Source of the DNA: Pisolithus tinctorius
Taxonomy: Eukaryota > Basidiomycota > Agaricomycetes > Boletales > Pisolithaceae
NCBI GenBank assembly: GCA_024663395.1
Contig: JANFAH010000030.1
Coordinates: 186,001-250,000, forward strand
Reading direction: 5' to 3'
DNA: 64,000 bases
The translations under genes were made by a program, and so were the position numbers. This document shows positions 12,781 through 23,758 of the stretch, in pieces (the stretch's first letter is position 1; each line of letters begins with the position of its first letter). The notes under the pieces were generated by a model that did no database searches, was not told where the DNA came from, and worked only from the letters and a program-made list of their open reading frames with translations.

Positions 12781-13690
12781 TCAACCTCTTTCTTACCTGT
12801 GTTTGGGCCAGCAAAGATGCAATAGGAGGGGATGTTTTTCAAGTAGTTACTGAGCCTACTGTGGGTCCCTCCACTTTCCATTAGTGTGGGATATGAAGAA
12901 TGAAGATATTATATTCAGCCCACCAATGCTTGTGTAATTTTGAATCCTTCAGTGTGGGGGGAAACTTCCAGAACTTGTGATTGGCTTTCCCCCTTGTGAC
13001 ATATGCCATTGACCTTCAAGTTGACAATTCCCACATTTGCCACACCAGGAAATATTGATGAGATGTGATGGTTCTGTATAAAGTGAATCAAACATATATC
13101 CTATGCCTTGTCACCCAACTACCCTGAGTTCAACCTCACTTATGTTCTATGTCACTCTATTTTGTTTTTATGTTCCATGTCCAAGTGCAACTCACCCCTA
13201 CACCAGTGACCCAGTCAGCATTTGATTTGGTGCAGTGCAGGGGCCAAGCAATGTAAGAAGACATTGCCTGATGATTCACTGTGTGCCATAAGTAAGTGTG
13301 ATGATAAGCTTGCTTGCTGGATAAGTCTGGGAAGAGAAGATGTAGTGTTTGCCTGCTGTGCTAAAACCTTTTGTTGATTGGTTGCCTGGCACACTTTTTT
13401 TTCCATTCAATTTTGGATTTGTGGTAAGCACAGAAAACAGTTGAGTGAATCTGCAAAATACCATCACACAGTATGTCATTGGAAGCAATCATGCTAATGG
13501 CCCAATGCATTTTCAGCCCTGGACTCTCTAGCACAGTCACATTTGATGCAATCTAACTGCCCTTGTGCCTTCCCTGCCCTGCAGGCATGCACCAAGATTA
13601 GTGTAGGGGGCAGAATTATTTTGAGTGCGAGTCTGCTGGCAGAATGGCAGAGCAGCAATTGGCAAAATGGCAGAAATTGGCAAAATCATC
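12781..13690. other. no gene seen; CpG-depleted DNA
   Basis: Open frames here are short and show no recognisable domains. CpG is nearly absent. The stretch at about 12790-12890 could be the 3' UTR of the preceding exons. Confidence 0.4.
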
Positions 13691-13699
13691 TATAGGACT

Positions 13700-14382
13700 T
13701 TGCTTTTGCTACTCTACAGTAGTGATATCATTAGTACTATATGCCTTCTGATGACAAGAGATCCCTAATATTCCAGTAGGATGGCCAAATCTCAGCCATA
13801 AAGCTGTGGAAGTACCAGTTTTCCACTGCCAACAAAGGTATATTTGCATGAACAATAAGCCTAATTCACAGTGCAGTGGTGAGTAATTCATTTGACATGC
13901 CACTAATTCAGAATAATTACTAACCAGAATAACTTGATATTTGCATGGTCCTGTTGTGTTGTTGTAAGTGCAACATCTGCAAATCCCATCAATGTCCTAG
14001 GGAATTTTGCAGCCTTGACTGTATTGATGCTGCTGGTGCTGACCTCACCAGCAGACATGTTTTCAGCTTCAGCACTGGCAGTGAGAGGCTCCACCAGAAA
14101 GACATCAACACTTTTTGAAGTCAGGTGAGCACAAACAGTGTTACAGACAGACTGAGGGCAGTTTGGGCAATCCTGATTGATGAGTAGGTGCTTCAGGGCC
14201 TTGCTATCCCAGTTTTCAATTTGGGCGCCCTTACCATCTGGACCACAGTAATCACATTGGTAGTACCAACAATTTGACTGGTTTCCAACTTTCTTGATCT
14301 GTGTGAAATGATCTGTCAGGATTTTTTCAGGTCTCCCTCTGCCTTTTGAGTCCATAGCAAATTGGTGGATCACACCACTCAT
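13700..14382 (-). pseudogene. hAT transposase N-terminal remnant with BED-like zinc finger
   Basis: The minus strand at 13903-14382 encodes a basic linker and a BED-type zinc finger: GRGRPEKILTDHFTQIKK, then CWYYQCDYCGPDG and LLINQDCPNCP, the DNA-binding head of fungal hAT transposases. It continues to ALTTTQQDHANIKL. A change of frame then gives IVHANIPLLAVENWYFHSF and MAEIWPSYWNI at about 13740-13860, matching the next conserved part of the family, before a stop. The DDE catalytic core and hAT dimerisation domain are missing. It is a frameshifted, truncated copy in CpG-poor DNA. Confidence 0.75.
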
Positions 14383-15900
14383 AGAAATCGATACTATGTA
14401 CTAGCATATTTTTGGTATTTCTGCCAATATCTGCCATGACATCTGAGCTACTGCTGGCAATTGCCACTGGCAAATTGTCAGCACTCTGCCAATAACACTA
14501 ACCAAGATGTTCAAGGGATATTCCAAGCAACCCTCACCATAAGCAAGGTAAGATGTTCAGTGCTGTGTTGTCAAAGAAGATCTGAGTTACTTGCAAAAAA
14601 TTCATGGTGAATGCAAGTTTTCTTTTGTGTATAGTGGTGCCATACTGGGTGGATCATGTCTCAAAAGGGGATTTTGCATTGTGAAGATAGTCAGGATGTG
14701 TTGGGATGCCTCATTGCTGGGATTAGCAAGAGCATGAATCACACTATCAGCATTATTGCTGAGCAAGAAGGAAATGCCATCAAAGAGTGGGTGTGTCTTT
14801 TGAGGTCTTGAATCATTACTGCTACTGTCATGTTATACCTTCTCATATGTAGTGCCTAGTCAAACTCTTCTGTGTCCATTTTCTGTAGTCAATAGTGTGA
14901 AGATGAGATGTCTTAATTGAAGAATCTGTGCATGGTGGATGCCTTGCAACATGTACAGATTTGCATGACTCAAGCTTCCACTAAAAGACTAGCTACTATA
15001 CTCAATCACCTTGTTTACAAGCTCACTCTACCCCATGTTTTTTTTGGTCAGCTGTGAATATCATGTTGAGCCTCAGCACTGTACCCTGGTGCCAAGTTTC
15101 TACCTACAAAGTCATATGTTATAAATTGTCATGAGGTTGAGTATTGAAACTGCATTCAACTTCATGGTGTGATTAGTCAGTCAACTCAGAGCTGCCAGCC
15201 ATGACTAAGCTTGCTAAGTCAGGTCACCCATTTATGTACAACCTGACCATTACTCACTTGACCAATCAATGACCTGACTATAACTAAAGCTGGTCATGGG
15301 CTGAAGTTGCAGCAATGCTACTCAGCTGCACAGGTGGGGACCTATCTGTCAAGCTGCTGCAGCTGTTGCTCACTGTAGCAAGCTGTCCAGTGATGGACAG
15401 TGAGTAAGGGTTTTGGTGATGTATTTTGGCAGCAGGGTGGTTCCTAGACAGATTTGCATGTAGCTTTCCTGAAAGAACCCACATATTGTTCATACAGAAA
15501 GATGATCTATTCATATTGTGGATGGACATGGGACACTTGCTATGACAATCTGCATGTACCTGAGGACATTTCAACTACCATCTGCACATACCTCTGGACA
15601 TCAGCAAACCCAGATGCTGCTGTCTAGCCCTGTCCAGCCTGTGACAGTGGCTACAGTACTACAGGAAAGTCCCCTCCCTGTCAAGTGCTGTAATAGTACT
15701 GTACAGCCCCATACAGCCTGTACAGCATGTACAGCCAGCAATCAAGTGCACTACCAAACCCAGGCTAGTCTCACATATGTCCTAGGTAACATGTTCACCT
15801 GAAAACCAAAGAAGTAAACATTTCACTATATTCAAATTCCAACACTACTACTCAAGTTAGTACTCTACTAGACTACTACTACTATGCTTTTTCAGTAATC
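14383..15900. other. no gene seen
   Basis: About 1.5 kb of CpG-depleted sequence. A cluster of short TACAGCC/TACAGCATG motifs occurs at about 15690-15740. No protein or RNA gene could be supported. Confidence 0.4.
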
Positions 15901-15904
15901 ACTA

Positions 15905-16330
15905 CACACTACAAAAAGAACACTATAGGGCTATCCTGTACTACTACAAACCTGTGGTAATCAAATTGGTAGTAGATTACTAGCCCATTAGCCAACAACC
16001 CTAATCAACTATGTTCACTTTCTTGGTAATCAACAAAGCACATTCTAGGGCTGTCCTGAACTACTACCAACTTGTGGTAATCAAATTGGTTGTAGTTAAC
16101 TAGCCCATTAGCCAACAACCCTAATCAACTATGCTTTCTTGGTAATCAAAAAAGCACACTCTAGGACTATTCCATACTACTACCAACTTGTGACAATCAA
16201 ATTGGTAGTAGTCTACTAGCCCATTGGCCAACAACCCTAATTAACTACACTTCTTTGGTAATCAAAAAAGCATACTCTAGGGCTACACAATACTACCAAT
16301 TTGTGGTAATCAAATAGGTAGTAGACAAAG
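15905..16330. repeat. tandem repeat, about 115-120 bp, four copies
   Basis: Four degenerate copies share GGTAATCAAATTGGTAGTAG, CTAGCCCATTAGCCAACAAC and CTAATCAACTATG, followed by TTGGTAATCAA and an ACTCTAGGGCT block. The spacing between equivalent points falls from about 120 to 113 bp along the array. Confidence 0.85.
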
Positions 16331-16558
16331 TAGCTCCATACTGGGAAAAGGAAGTTGTTTAGTTGGCTTTGTACTGTTGCACAAAAGGCATGAGTTTTGG
16401 TGTTCATAATTGTGCATTTTTGGGCATTTGGTGGACTTGGAGGAGTTTTTGAGGCTTAGTAGCTGTGCTACACTACAGAATTTCCTAATCATCTATACTT
16501 TTTTGCTGATCAAGCATTACCCTTCCTTTACTAGTCACATTATACTTATTTGGTAGTC

Positions 16559-16690
16559 AAACAAGCAGACACTACATAACAAACACTACACTACACTACA
16601 CTACACTTTTTGGGAAGTCAAAAATGCAGCCACTACACTACAAACACCATGCTGCACTGCACTACACTTTTTGGGTAGTCAAAAATGACA
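16559..16690. repeat. short repeat with ACTACACT tracts
   Basis: Two copies, each an ACTACACTACA-type tract followed by CTTTTTGGG(A/T)AGTCAAAAATG. The wording overlaps with the preceding 115-120 bp repeat (AATCAAAAAAGC), so it may be a more diverged part of the same array. Confidence 0.55.
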
Positions 16691-16699
16691 ACAAACACT

Positions 16700-18061
16700 A
16701 CATTTCCAGTATTCCAGGACATGGAGCAGTCCTGGTCTGTTTTCATCTTTTGTTGTGCACAATCATGACAGCTTGAACTCCAAGTGACTGTGGGAGGCTG
16801 CAACAGTCTATTGGTTTTTCCTGCAAGGCATATTCACTCCTGCCATTGATATTTGTGTTGTGAATGTTTTCAACATGACAAGTGCATGACATCATCTCCT
16901 TGCAAATACATTGCAGTACCATTTTCTCCATTTCCTCCTCTCTCCTCAGAATGTCCCTGTTCACTACTATCATGGCAGATCAATGTTCCCCTGCTGTGCT
17001 TAAGTTGGTGGTTGATGTCATGTGGGATGGTGATGGTACATTGTTAAGTTATGCCACTTTATGAGAGAATTATGCTGTCATCAGGTTTGTTCATGAGGGA
17101 GGGAGTTGTTGGCAAGAATGTCTTCAACAGGGGACAATGGTCACAGTAGCAAGTTTTTTGAAGGGGTTTGTTTTTGAACAGTATCAGCCTCTTACACATG
17201 TTGATTTGTTGGTGATTTGTGATCAGCATCACATTGCTGTTGGCACTTGTCTACATTTTCAGGGATTGTGGGATGTCCTTTGCTTTCACACATGTACAGA
17301 ACAGTGCAGTGTGGCTCCCTATGTTTTCAGGCTGTTGAGTTGTCACCATTCCATTTGCTTTCCCATTGGGGAAGGTGCTCCTGCTGTTGAGGTGTATTTG
17401 GATAATGCTTGGTGTAGGGAGCCATATACTCCCTGAGGCCAAAAGAGGATACTGTCAGTTAATCCCACTGCCTCTGAGGCAAGCCCCCTATCAACACTCC
17501 CTGTTTGTCACTTTTGGAATTCTTTCTGCTCATTGCCTCATGTTTCATCCTACTCCCTTTTGGCTTCAGAGTTTTCCCCAACCATCAACATGTCAACTGG
17601 AGTCATCAGTACATCAATCCAGAATTTTGCAACCTAGCCACTGCCCTGCCATGTCATCAGCCAATCTTGCCAGATGTCAAAAAACTCTGGTTACCCCTGT
17701 TGTCCCAAAAATTCCACAAACCTTCTCCACATTCATATGATCCTCCCTCCAGCACTCCAGCACACCCCACCAGCTTTGCCTTTTGTCTCTTACCTGCACC
17801 CTCATTCTGCTGGAAGATACCTGTCTTGCCCTTTGTTCCCTTTACTCTTGCTTACCACTTACTGGATGATTTCATGCACACCCATACTTTGCTGACATCT
17901 GTCACTCTTGTCTTTATTTTCTGGAGTTTTAGTTTTTCCACCCCACTTTGTTCCAACTCATACCTACATCCCCTGTACTATACAATTCCACCTTAGTGTC
18001 AGAAACATACCACCCACCTTTTGGAGTCACTATCTATGTGTCTTTTGTGAGTCTAAAGAGT
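16700..18061. other. degenerate open frames, no recognised gene
   Basis: On the plus strand at about 16972-17064 and 17137-17436 one frame reads as if it was once coding (MADQCSPAVLKLVVDVMWDG, then after a stop LTHVDLLVICDQHH and VAPYVFRLLSCHHS). I cannot assign a family. 17505-17996 is open but pyrimidine-rich. CpG is nearly absent. Confidence 0.25.
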
Positions 18062-18579
18062 TGTCAAGTCCAGAGTGACCAGGGTTAAGACCAGGCCAGA
18101 GACCAGTATGGGTGCAAGGCCAGGGGGCTAGGAAAACAGAGGGGAGGTGAGAATAGAAGGTGGACTGATTGGACTTGGTGACTGAAGATGCAGTGCTATT
18201 CCCTTGCATGGGTCACAGTCCAAGTCCAAGGCCAAGACAGGAGTTTCAGGTTAGACTTAGTTGATTTCAGACTGAGGAAGTACAGGCCAAGTAGCTACAA
18301 GCTTATATACTAGAGATAACTATAGTATGGGGACTGGTAATGCCAGTCTCAACTGGATTGGTAACATGATTGGTAAGAATAGTATTAGTAAGACATGACA
18401 AAGATAACCAGAGACCAGGACAGAGACAGGGTGGACTTGGGGTGAGGCTGGGTTGGGTTCAACTGAAATGATGCTTCACTATCCACACTAGACCATCTGG
18501 AGATAGCAGTTTGGCAAGGCTGAGGCTGGACTGAGTGAGTGAGACTGAGTCTGGCCAGCATCAAGGCATGGCTATGACA
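18062..18579 (-). mobile_element. LTR family 1, copy C (diverged)
   Basis: Starts TGTCAAGTCC and ends CTATGACA, the same termini as the two copies at 35062 and 50884. It is followed by GTATCCCCCTCTTAGGGG, which on the minus strand is a polypurine tract next to an LTR beginning TGTCATAG. Orientation is therefore that of a minus-strand element with its 3' LTR here. The TG..CA ends and the downstream antisense ORF are shared with the other copies. Confidence 0.6.
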
Positions 18580-18717
18580 GTATCCCCCTCTTAGGGGTCA
18601 AACCCATGATGCCCCTGTGAGAGTGGTAGGCTGAGTCCAAACTTCAGCTGAGTTTGAAAAATTTGATACTAGTGGCTTGCTAAGCCCTTGACATCTTTCT
18701 TCTGCATTCTTCTCATC

Positions 18718-19098
18718 ATGTCCAACTCAAGGACAACCACCATGACCAATAACAATGAAGGCCAGATCTTCATAGACTGGACCCAGGTGTCAGACAAGGC
18801 TATAAAGTATGACACCAATGACAAGGAGGAAACAATGAAGGCAAAGGCAAAGGAGAGGAAGTGATGAAAGGTGGATGAGCAAGCCTGGCAGGAGGAGCAG
18901 GCATAGTTAGACACTGAGAGGCAGGAGACAGAGTGGGCTGAGGCTGAGAGAGTGAAGTGGGAGGCCAAGGAGAAGAAGGCATGCAAGGAGGAGGAGAAGT
19001 GCAAGGCCAAGAAGGGTGGTGAGGCCAGGGCTGGGGACAGTAGTAGTGAGGCCAGTGGTGAAGTGAGAAAGATGGTAATGGACCCTGTTGGAGTTTAG
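18718..19098 (+). pseudogene. antisense zinc-cluster ORF remnant, copy C
   Basis: The plus frame begins MSNSRTTTMTNNNEGQIF and turns into a highly charged Glu/Lys/Ala/Arg region (EAERVKWEAKEKKACKEEEK), interrupted by at least three stops. Its position, just inside an LTR and opposite to the element's coding strand, and its charged coiled-coil character match the ORFs at 35970 and 52452. The zinc-cluster part is not seen here. Function unknown. Confidence 0.5.
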
Positions 19099-19389
19099 AC
19101 TCTTTACCTTAGTCAAGGTTCACCAAGCACAGCATTACATGATCCAAAAGCAGACACTTAACAATTCTTTTTCTTACTGCACCTCAGCTTCAACCAACTT
19201 GAAGTCTGAGTATAATCCTTTCTCTAGACTTGACTACTCTACAACTCATCAACATTCAAAAGGTTGTGAGCCCTGTTCATGAGTTCTAATCCTAGGAATA
19301 CAGAACACATCAAGTCTGGTATAAAGAAGTGTCACCATGTCTGGCCCATCAGCATCTACCTCCAGTCACACAAAAATCTGAACTTCAGC

Positions 19390-19850
19390 CTCAATGACTA
19401 CCTCTACTACTGCCTTGGGTAAAAATACCCATGCCTCTAGTTGACTCTATGATATACCATCTCTTGAAGACAATGGCTTGAACTTCCAGATGCAGAAATG
19501 CAGTGAAGGTCAAAACTGTTGCAATGTTTGCAATGTGTGCATTGTTGATGATGTAGCTCAGGCTGTTCTGCATAGGGAATTATGATACATACACCATCAG
19601 AAAGGGGTGACTCTGAGCATTCCAGAACACTAAGGTATATACAAAACAAAGCCATACATGCTAGGATATACTGTATTCTTTCCAAAAGGTGCATTGCAAC
19701 ACTTTTGTCCCTGACTGGTGAAATAGTGAAAAGTGACCTTGTGATGGGATTAAGGGCATGAGGGATGCAAAAATATGATTACATAATGAATCACATGATC
19801 TTCCAGATGATTTGTCAGCATGTAAACTATGACAAACATTGGAATTGTCT
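19390..19850 (-). repeat. fold-back repeat family, diverged partial copy (inverted)
   Basis: The reverse complement matches 48110-48580 over several hundred bases, for example GGTCACTTTTCACTATTTCA, CAGGGACAAAAG and CATGATCTTCCAGATGATTT. Weaker similarity extends to the arms of the large fold-back element at 44693-46266. It ends close to the left edge of the Helitron. Confidence 0.6.
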
Positions 19851-20263
19851 AATTATGTTCCTACTATGAACATTTGTCATAAACATTTATTATGTTTTTT
19901 TCACAATGTCCAAAAACAGAACATAGTATGACAGAAACTATGAACTAGAACATGGCCGGTGCTGCCAGCAGGCACCTTGTTTACCACGCCAGAGCGCTGC
20001 CTCCGCGGCATGCGCCACATGAAACTGACACCATGGCGTGATATTCAAACCCACAAAAACAAGATAAATTAATGTACAATCAGCCCTCATTCGGCAACTG
20101 ATGATGATGTATCCCCAGGAACAGATAGTATACATCTGAGACAGACTTGTGCGAGGTCACCGTTGTGTCTAAGCAGACTCTTGACTGCCAAGGAACTGAG
20201 GCCCCAACAGCTCATGCCTAAGTTAAATCAGAGACATGTCCACGGCGAGCAGCCAGCAGAGAC

Positions 20264-21227
20264 TCACGAATCGTCCTCGATCAGGAAACATTGGCTACGG
20301 ATAAAGGGATACACACCCCCACACAGATACCCACCCAAAAGCCAGATCAAGTCAATGAACCCCAAGCAGTCGAAAACCTTAGCAGGGGACATTGACACAG
20401 ACCCCAGCATGTTCATATTAACCCACAGGCAATGATGGTCAGCAATCGACCGAGGCATCGATCGACACAAACGAGATACGCCATGGACATCCTGGCATGC
20501 CTCCAAGACAAAGCCACACGCACCATATTTCTCGAGGGCGCACATTGTCCTGAACCCGAATGGCTCGAAGTATATAGGTCCTGCATTAACCAACGACATG
20601 AGATGGAGGGTCAGCGCTGGATATGCACAGAAGATGTGGTCGGCACTGATGAAATTCATCATGGCGGTGCTGTGAAATTCGAATATGGGAGACACGGCAG
20701 CCGCGGTGGAGGACACGATGACATCGATTGACTGGCAGTCATTGGCAAACGACACCACTGAACGAATGGAAGACAACCCATATGGGCCTGCATCGACTGT
20801 TCGTTGGCGCACAACGACATAGCCTGTGCCAACGAGGTGAGCGCTGCATAGTTACAATTCAATCGCAGATGCACTGACCTTCACGTTGCAGAGACACAGA
20901 GAGGCAAGCCATGTGACGGCAAGAGACATATATATCGAGGTCTGACGGAATCCAACAAGTCTCGTTTGCAGGCAAGAGTACGTGCAGAGCACAGGAACCA
21001 GACACGACCGCATCACATGTCCGCAAGATGCCGAGGAGGGTCTCAGTGTTCTCGAAAAACGGCTTGGTCAAGAGACGCAGACAGTGCTGGACGAAATCCT
21101 GAGCTAACCCATTCAGCACAGCAGAGGCCTGTGCCAAGTTGGTGATGTCCTGAATGTTACAATAGCCAAGGATATGTCGTTTGATCTCGAGTGGGAGCCT
21201 ATACATGGTAGATAGGTGAGAGGACAT
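20264..21227 (-). CDS. F-box-like protein with nucleotidyltransferase-like region, Helitron cargo
   Basis: Exon 1 (21227 to about 20860) starts MSSHLSTMYRLPLEIKRHIL with an F-box-like LPLEIKRHILGYCNIQDITN. It continues to VVSGSCALHVLLPANETCWI and PSDLDIYVSC; the (V)SGS-x-A-L...P-x-DLD-hydrophobic pattern resembles a minimal nucleotidyltransferase motif. A short intron (donor GTCAGT, acceptor TATGCAG) joins in frame to AHLVGTGYVVVRQRTVDAGP, then SIDVIVSSTAAAVSPIFEFH, STAMMNFISADHIFCAYP and GFVLEACQDVHGVSRLC, ending with a stop at 20264. About 300 residues, no lesion seen. Such proteins are common in repeat-rich parts of Agaricomycete genomes; the substrate is unknown. It lies inside the Helitron, opposite to the transposase. 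Confidence 0.75.
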
Positions 21228-21417
21228 GACGCCATCACTTAATAAATACTCCAGCCCGCTAGGGGTAAAAGGAGTCCCCCTACCGCATCTGTTGAGGCAC
21301 GTGAGGGGCAGATGAGGTCAATCGTGCTAAAGATAGTAAGGGCGGAGCGAGACAATTTCTCTATTGGCAAGGTTGAGAATACTGTATAGTAAGTCATGGA
21401 GAGGACTACACTCCCGA

Positions 21418-21853
21418 TTACACTGAACCCCTAATGGCCTGGAAGCGATTAGCCAACCTGAAAAGGCACATGAGGGTGGTCAGAGAGTGCACAGGCAGGA
21501 AATACTTACACCAATAAGACATGCAGGATGTCCTGCAGGTCATCCTCTGTGCGAATGTTCAACGGCGTCAAATGTGCAGGCCGCACTCTCACGAAGACAT
21601 ATGACGCGTTTTGACGCTCTGTCTGATGGCGGGCCAAATCGAAAAAGACGACATACAGTCTCCCACGGACTTCCACACGGGTCGTCTCGACCTCAACATC
21701 TGCAGCGAACAGGAACTGGGAACCTGAGATCCAGATGTTATTGTTGTCGGACACCCAAACATTCAAACGGCGGGGGCCTGATGTCGGGCCGAACAGGAAG
21801 CCCCAAACTTCGTATCGTGTAGAAATCACGTCCTCTTCTGCGAGCGAACTCAT
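21418..21853 (-). CDS. hypothetical protein, Helitron cargo
   Basis: Starts MSSLAEEDVISTRYEVWGFL and continues with LNVWVSDNNNIWISGSQFLF and TTRVEVRGRLYVVFFDLARH. A GTAAGT donor at about 21510 and a TTTTCAG acceptor at 21458 join in frame to LANRFQAIRGSV and a stop at 21418. About 127 residues, rich in beta-branched and aromatic residues, which suggests a small beta-sheet domain. I do not recognise the family. It sits just upstream of, and in the same direction as, the F-box-like gene; the two may be exons of a single transcript. Confidence 0.6.
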
Positions 21854-22501
21854 GATAACCTGCACGAGATCACATCAGTGTTCGCAACACATGAACGACG
21901 AGTGACGCTGCAACCTACCAGCGCATGGATGATTTTTAGAAGGACGGCGGATGTAGCGTAGTGCAGGTAGCTTGAAGACCAATGCGAGATAGGAGACTTT
22001 GAACCCATCGCAGCAGGGTCGCCCCTCTCATGACATCACATGCATCCACACTTCATAGGGTTCCCCAAGACAGCCACTGCAGGATCCCCAGCAAATAGAC
22101 GCACCCACATATTATACACCTCAGCTAGAGTGGGAGATATGTCAAGCATTAGCACACAGGAGACACTGAACACGCACCATTTGTTAACCTTGTTACACAT
22201 TTAGCCGCAAGGGAATTGCATATCATCAGAGCTCAATAACCGCTTATCTATACTGTCGACGTTGGAAGCAGGAATGGGTATCGACGGTTCCAAGTGTTCA
22301 CACGGCAGGCGCTCACAGCTGTGATGAATCCATGCACAGCCCCACCAAGGAAAACCCCCACATATAGTGACAAGTGCAGATCTCACACGCGTGTTTTATT
22401 TACAAGCTGAAACTACTTAAGTTAATGACAGCGTAGTGTAGCCCTTTGGTGCCTGTAACAATTTCCAGTGATTTACTCCTGGAAAAGGGAGGTCAGTGAG
22501 A
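21854..22501. other. no gene seen inside Helitron
   Basis: About 650 bp between two minus-strand cargo genes. CpG-rich, with short open frames only. It probably includes the promoter of the 21418-21853 gene. Confidence 0.4.
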
Positions 22502-23589
22502 TCAGAATGACCCAGCACGCGTGTGTGGGAGGCATACCAGATGAGACTTCTTATTACCAGGATTCGTCTTCAGCGCCCGCTCACGCATGCGTTTGAGGGG
22601 GTTGACAGGACCTCGCTGCGGGGTACGCAGCATGCGCAACTCCCGCAGAGATGTGGTAAAAATAGACTTTCTGTCACCTTTGATGAAGAAGTGTAACAGG
22701 GCGAAATGCACCTGAACAATTGCACCGCTTAACAGCCAGGCATAGTCGACAGGCTGGATGGGCGTGCCATGGATGTCAAACGCAGGGAGAGGCGAGATGT
22801 AGTGAGTGCTGGCAGCACGACCGAGCGCATCTTTGATGTCATCCAGCATGGGCCACGCTGCGGTAGCATCCTCTGACGCATGCAGTTGAGTGCCCAGACC
22901 ATGAAAGAAATGGAGACCCTCACCATTCTGGGCAATGCTGTCGGGGTCATCGTCATCGTCCTTTTTCTATGTTTAAGATGGTGTCATCAGATACAGTCAA
23001 GCCATCGCTGCAGGATTGTAAGAACACGTACGGTGAACAAAGCATGGCTGAGACGGATGCAAGGCATGCCACGACTCTCTCGGACGGATGAGAGGAGGGT
23101 CTCACCCTTTTTCAAGGGCACGAGCTTTTCCAATGACCTGATATTCGAGATGATGTGGGGAAAGTCTTGCTGTGTGGTGCTATATACAGCGTCTTGCTGC
23201 ACGGCCAGAAGGTTGCATGTGAGTTTGGTCTCCGAAAATTTGCGGCTGAATCCATTCCTGGGGTTGTAACCGCCCTCGGGAGCCATGAAGAAACCTTGAC
23301 AGTCGATTTCGAAGATGCCACTGAGCACCAACTTTGTGACATTGTCAGAGTCGCCTTTCACAATGGCGATGTCGCCGGTGGTGCCACCGAAGAAAAACTC
23401 GGCATGACTGGCCAAATTTGGTGTGGCAGCGTAAATAGCCAAAGTACTGTTTTTGAGATTTTCCAGTACAGACGCTGAAGATGGAGGAGAGTCGTGGCTA
23501 ATGATCGATGACGACACATCAGTGTGGTCTGTGGTGGACGTATTGATGTCCCCGGACGATGAGCTGCGAAGGGGGTTCGAAGCAGACAT
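22502..23589 (-). CDS. hypothetical protein, Helitron cargo, two exons
   Basis: Exon 1 starts MSASNPLRSSSSGDINTSTT (Ser/Thr-rich head) and continues with NLASHAEFFFGGTTGDIAIV, VTKLVLSGIFEIDCQGFF and MAPEGGYNPRNGFSRKFSET. An intron of about 60 nt (donor GTACGT, acceptor ACATAG, near 23028-22970) joins in phase 0 to KKDDDDDPDSIAQNGEGLHF. The rest includes HGLGTQLHASEDATAAWPML and PVDYAWLLSGAIVQVHFALL, then a basic tail, with a stop at 22502. About 340 residues. No catalytic motif is recognised. An in-frame extension to 23751 is possible, but the ATG at 23589 gives a natural Ser-rich N-terminus. No lesion seen. Expression may diverge from the transposase that starts at 23759. Confidence 0.65.
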
Positions 23590-23758
23590 GTGACCTGATG
23601 GAGGCTCTGTGCAAAGACTAGAATCCCCCCCCCCCTTAACAGGGCGGCTCGCATTTAAAGCCCAGGGAATAGGGGACCATGTGATGGACGTGCAATAAAG
23701 AGGAGTTCGTCGAAGGATATTACCGAGTACGCAAGGTATTACCGGAGTCACAGGGAAG

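Noticed and set aside
17505..17996. 163-codon plus frame with hydrophobic segments
   Set aside because: Pyrimidine-rich sequence gives chance Leu/Phe/Pro-rich frames; no homologous copy or motif.
23626..23640. Run of C near the start of a cargo gene as a frameshift switch
   Set aside because: It lies upstream of the chosen ATG (23589) on the minus strand, so it does not affect the protein; only a homopolymer.
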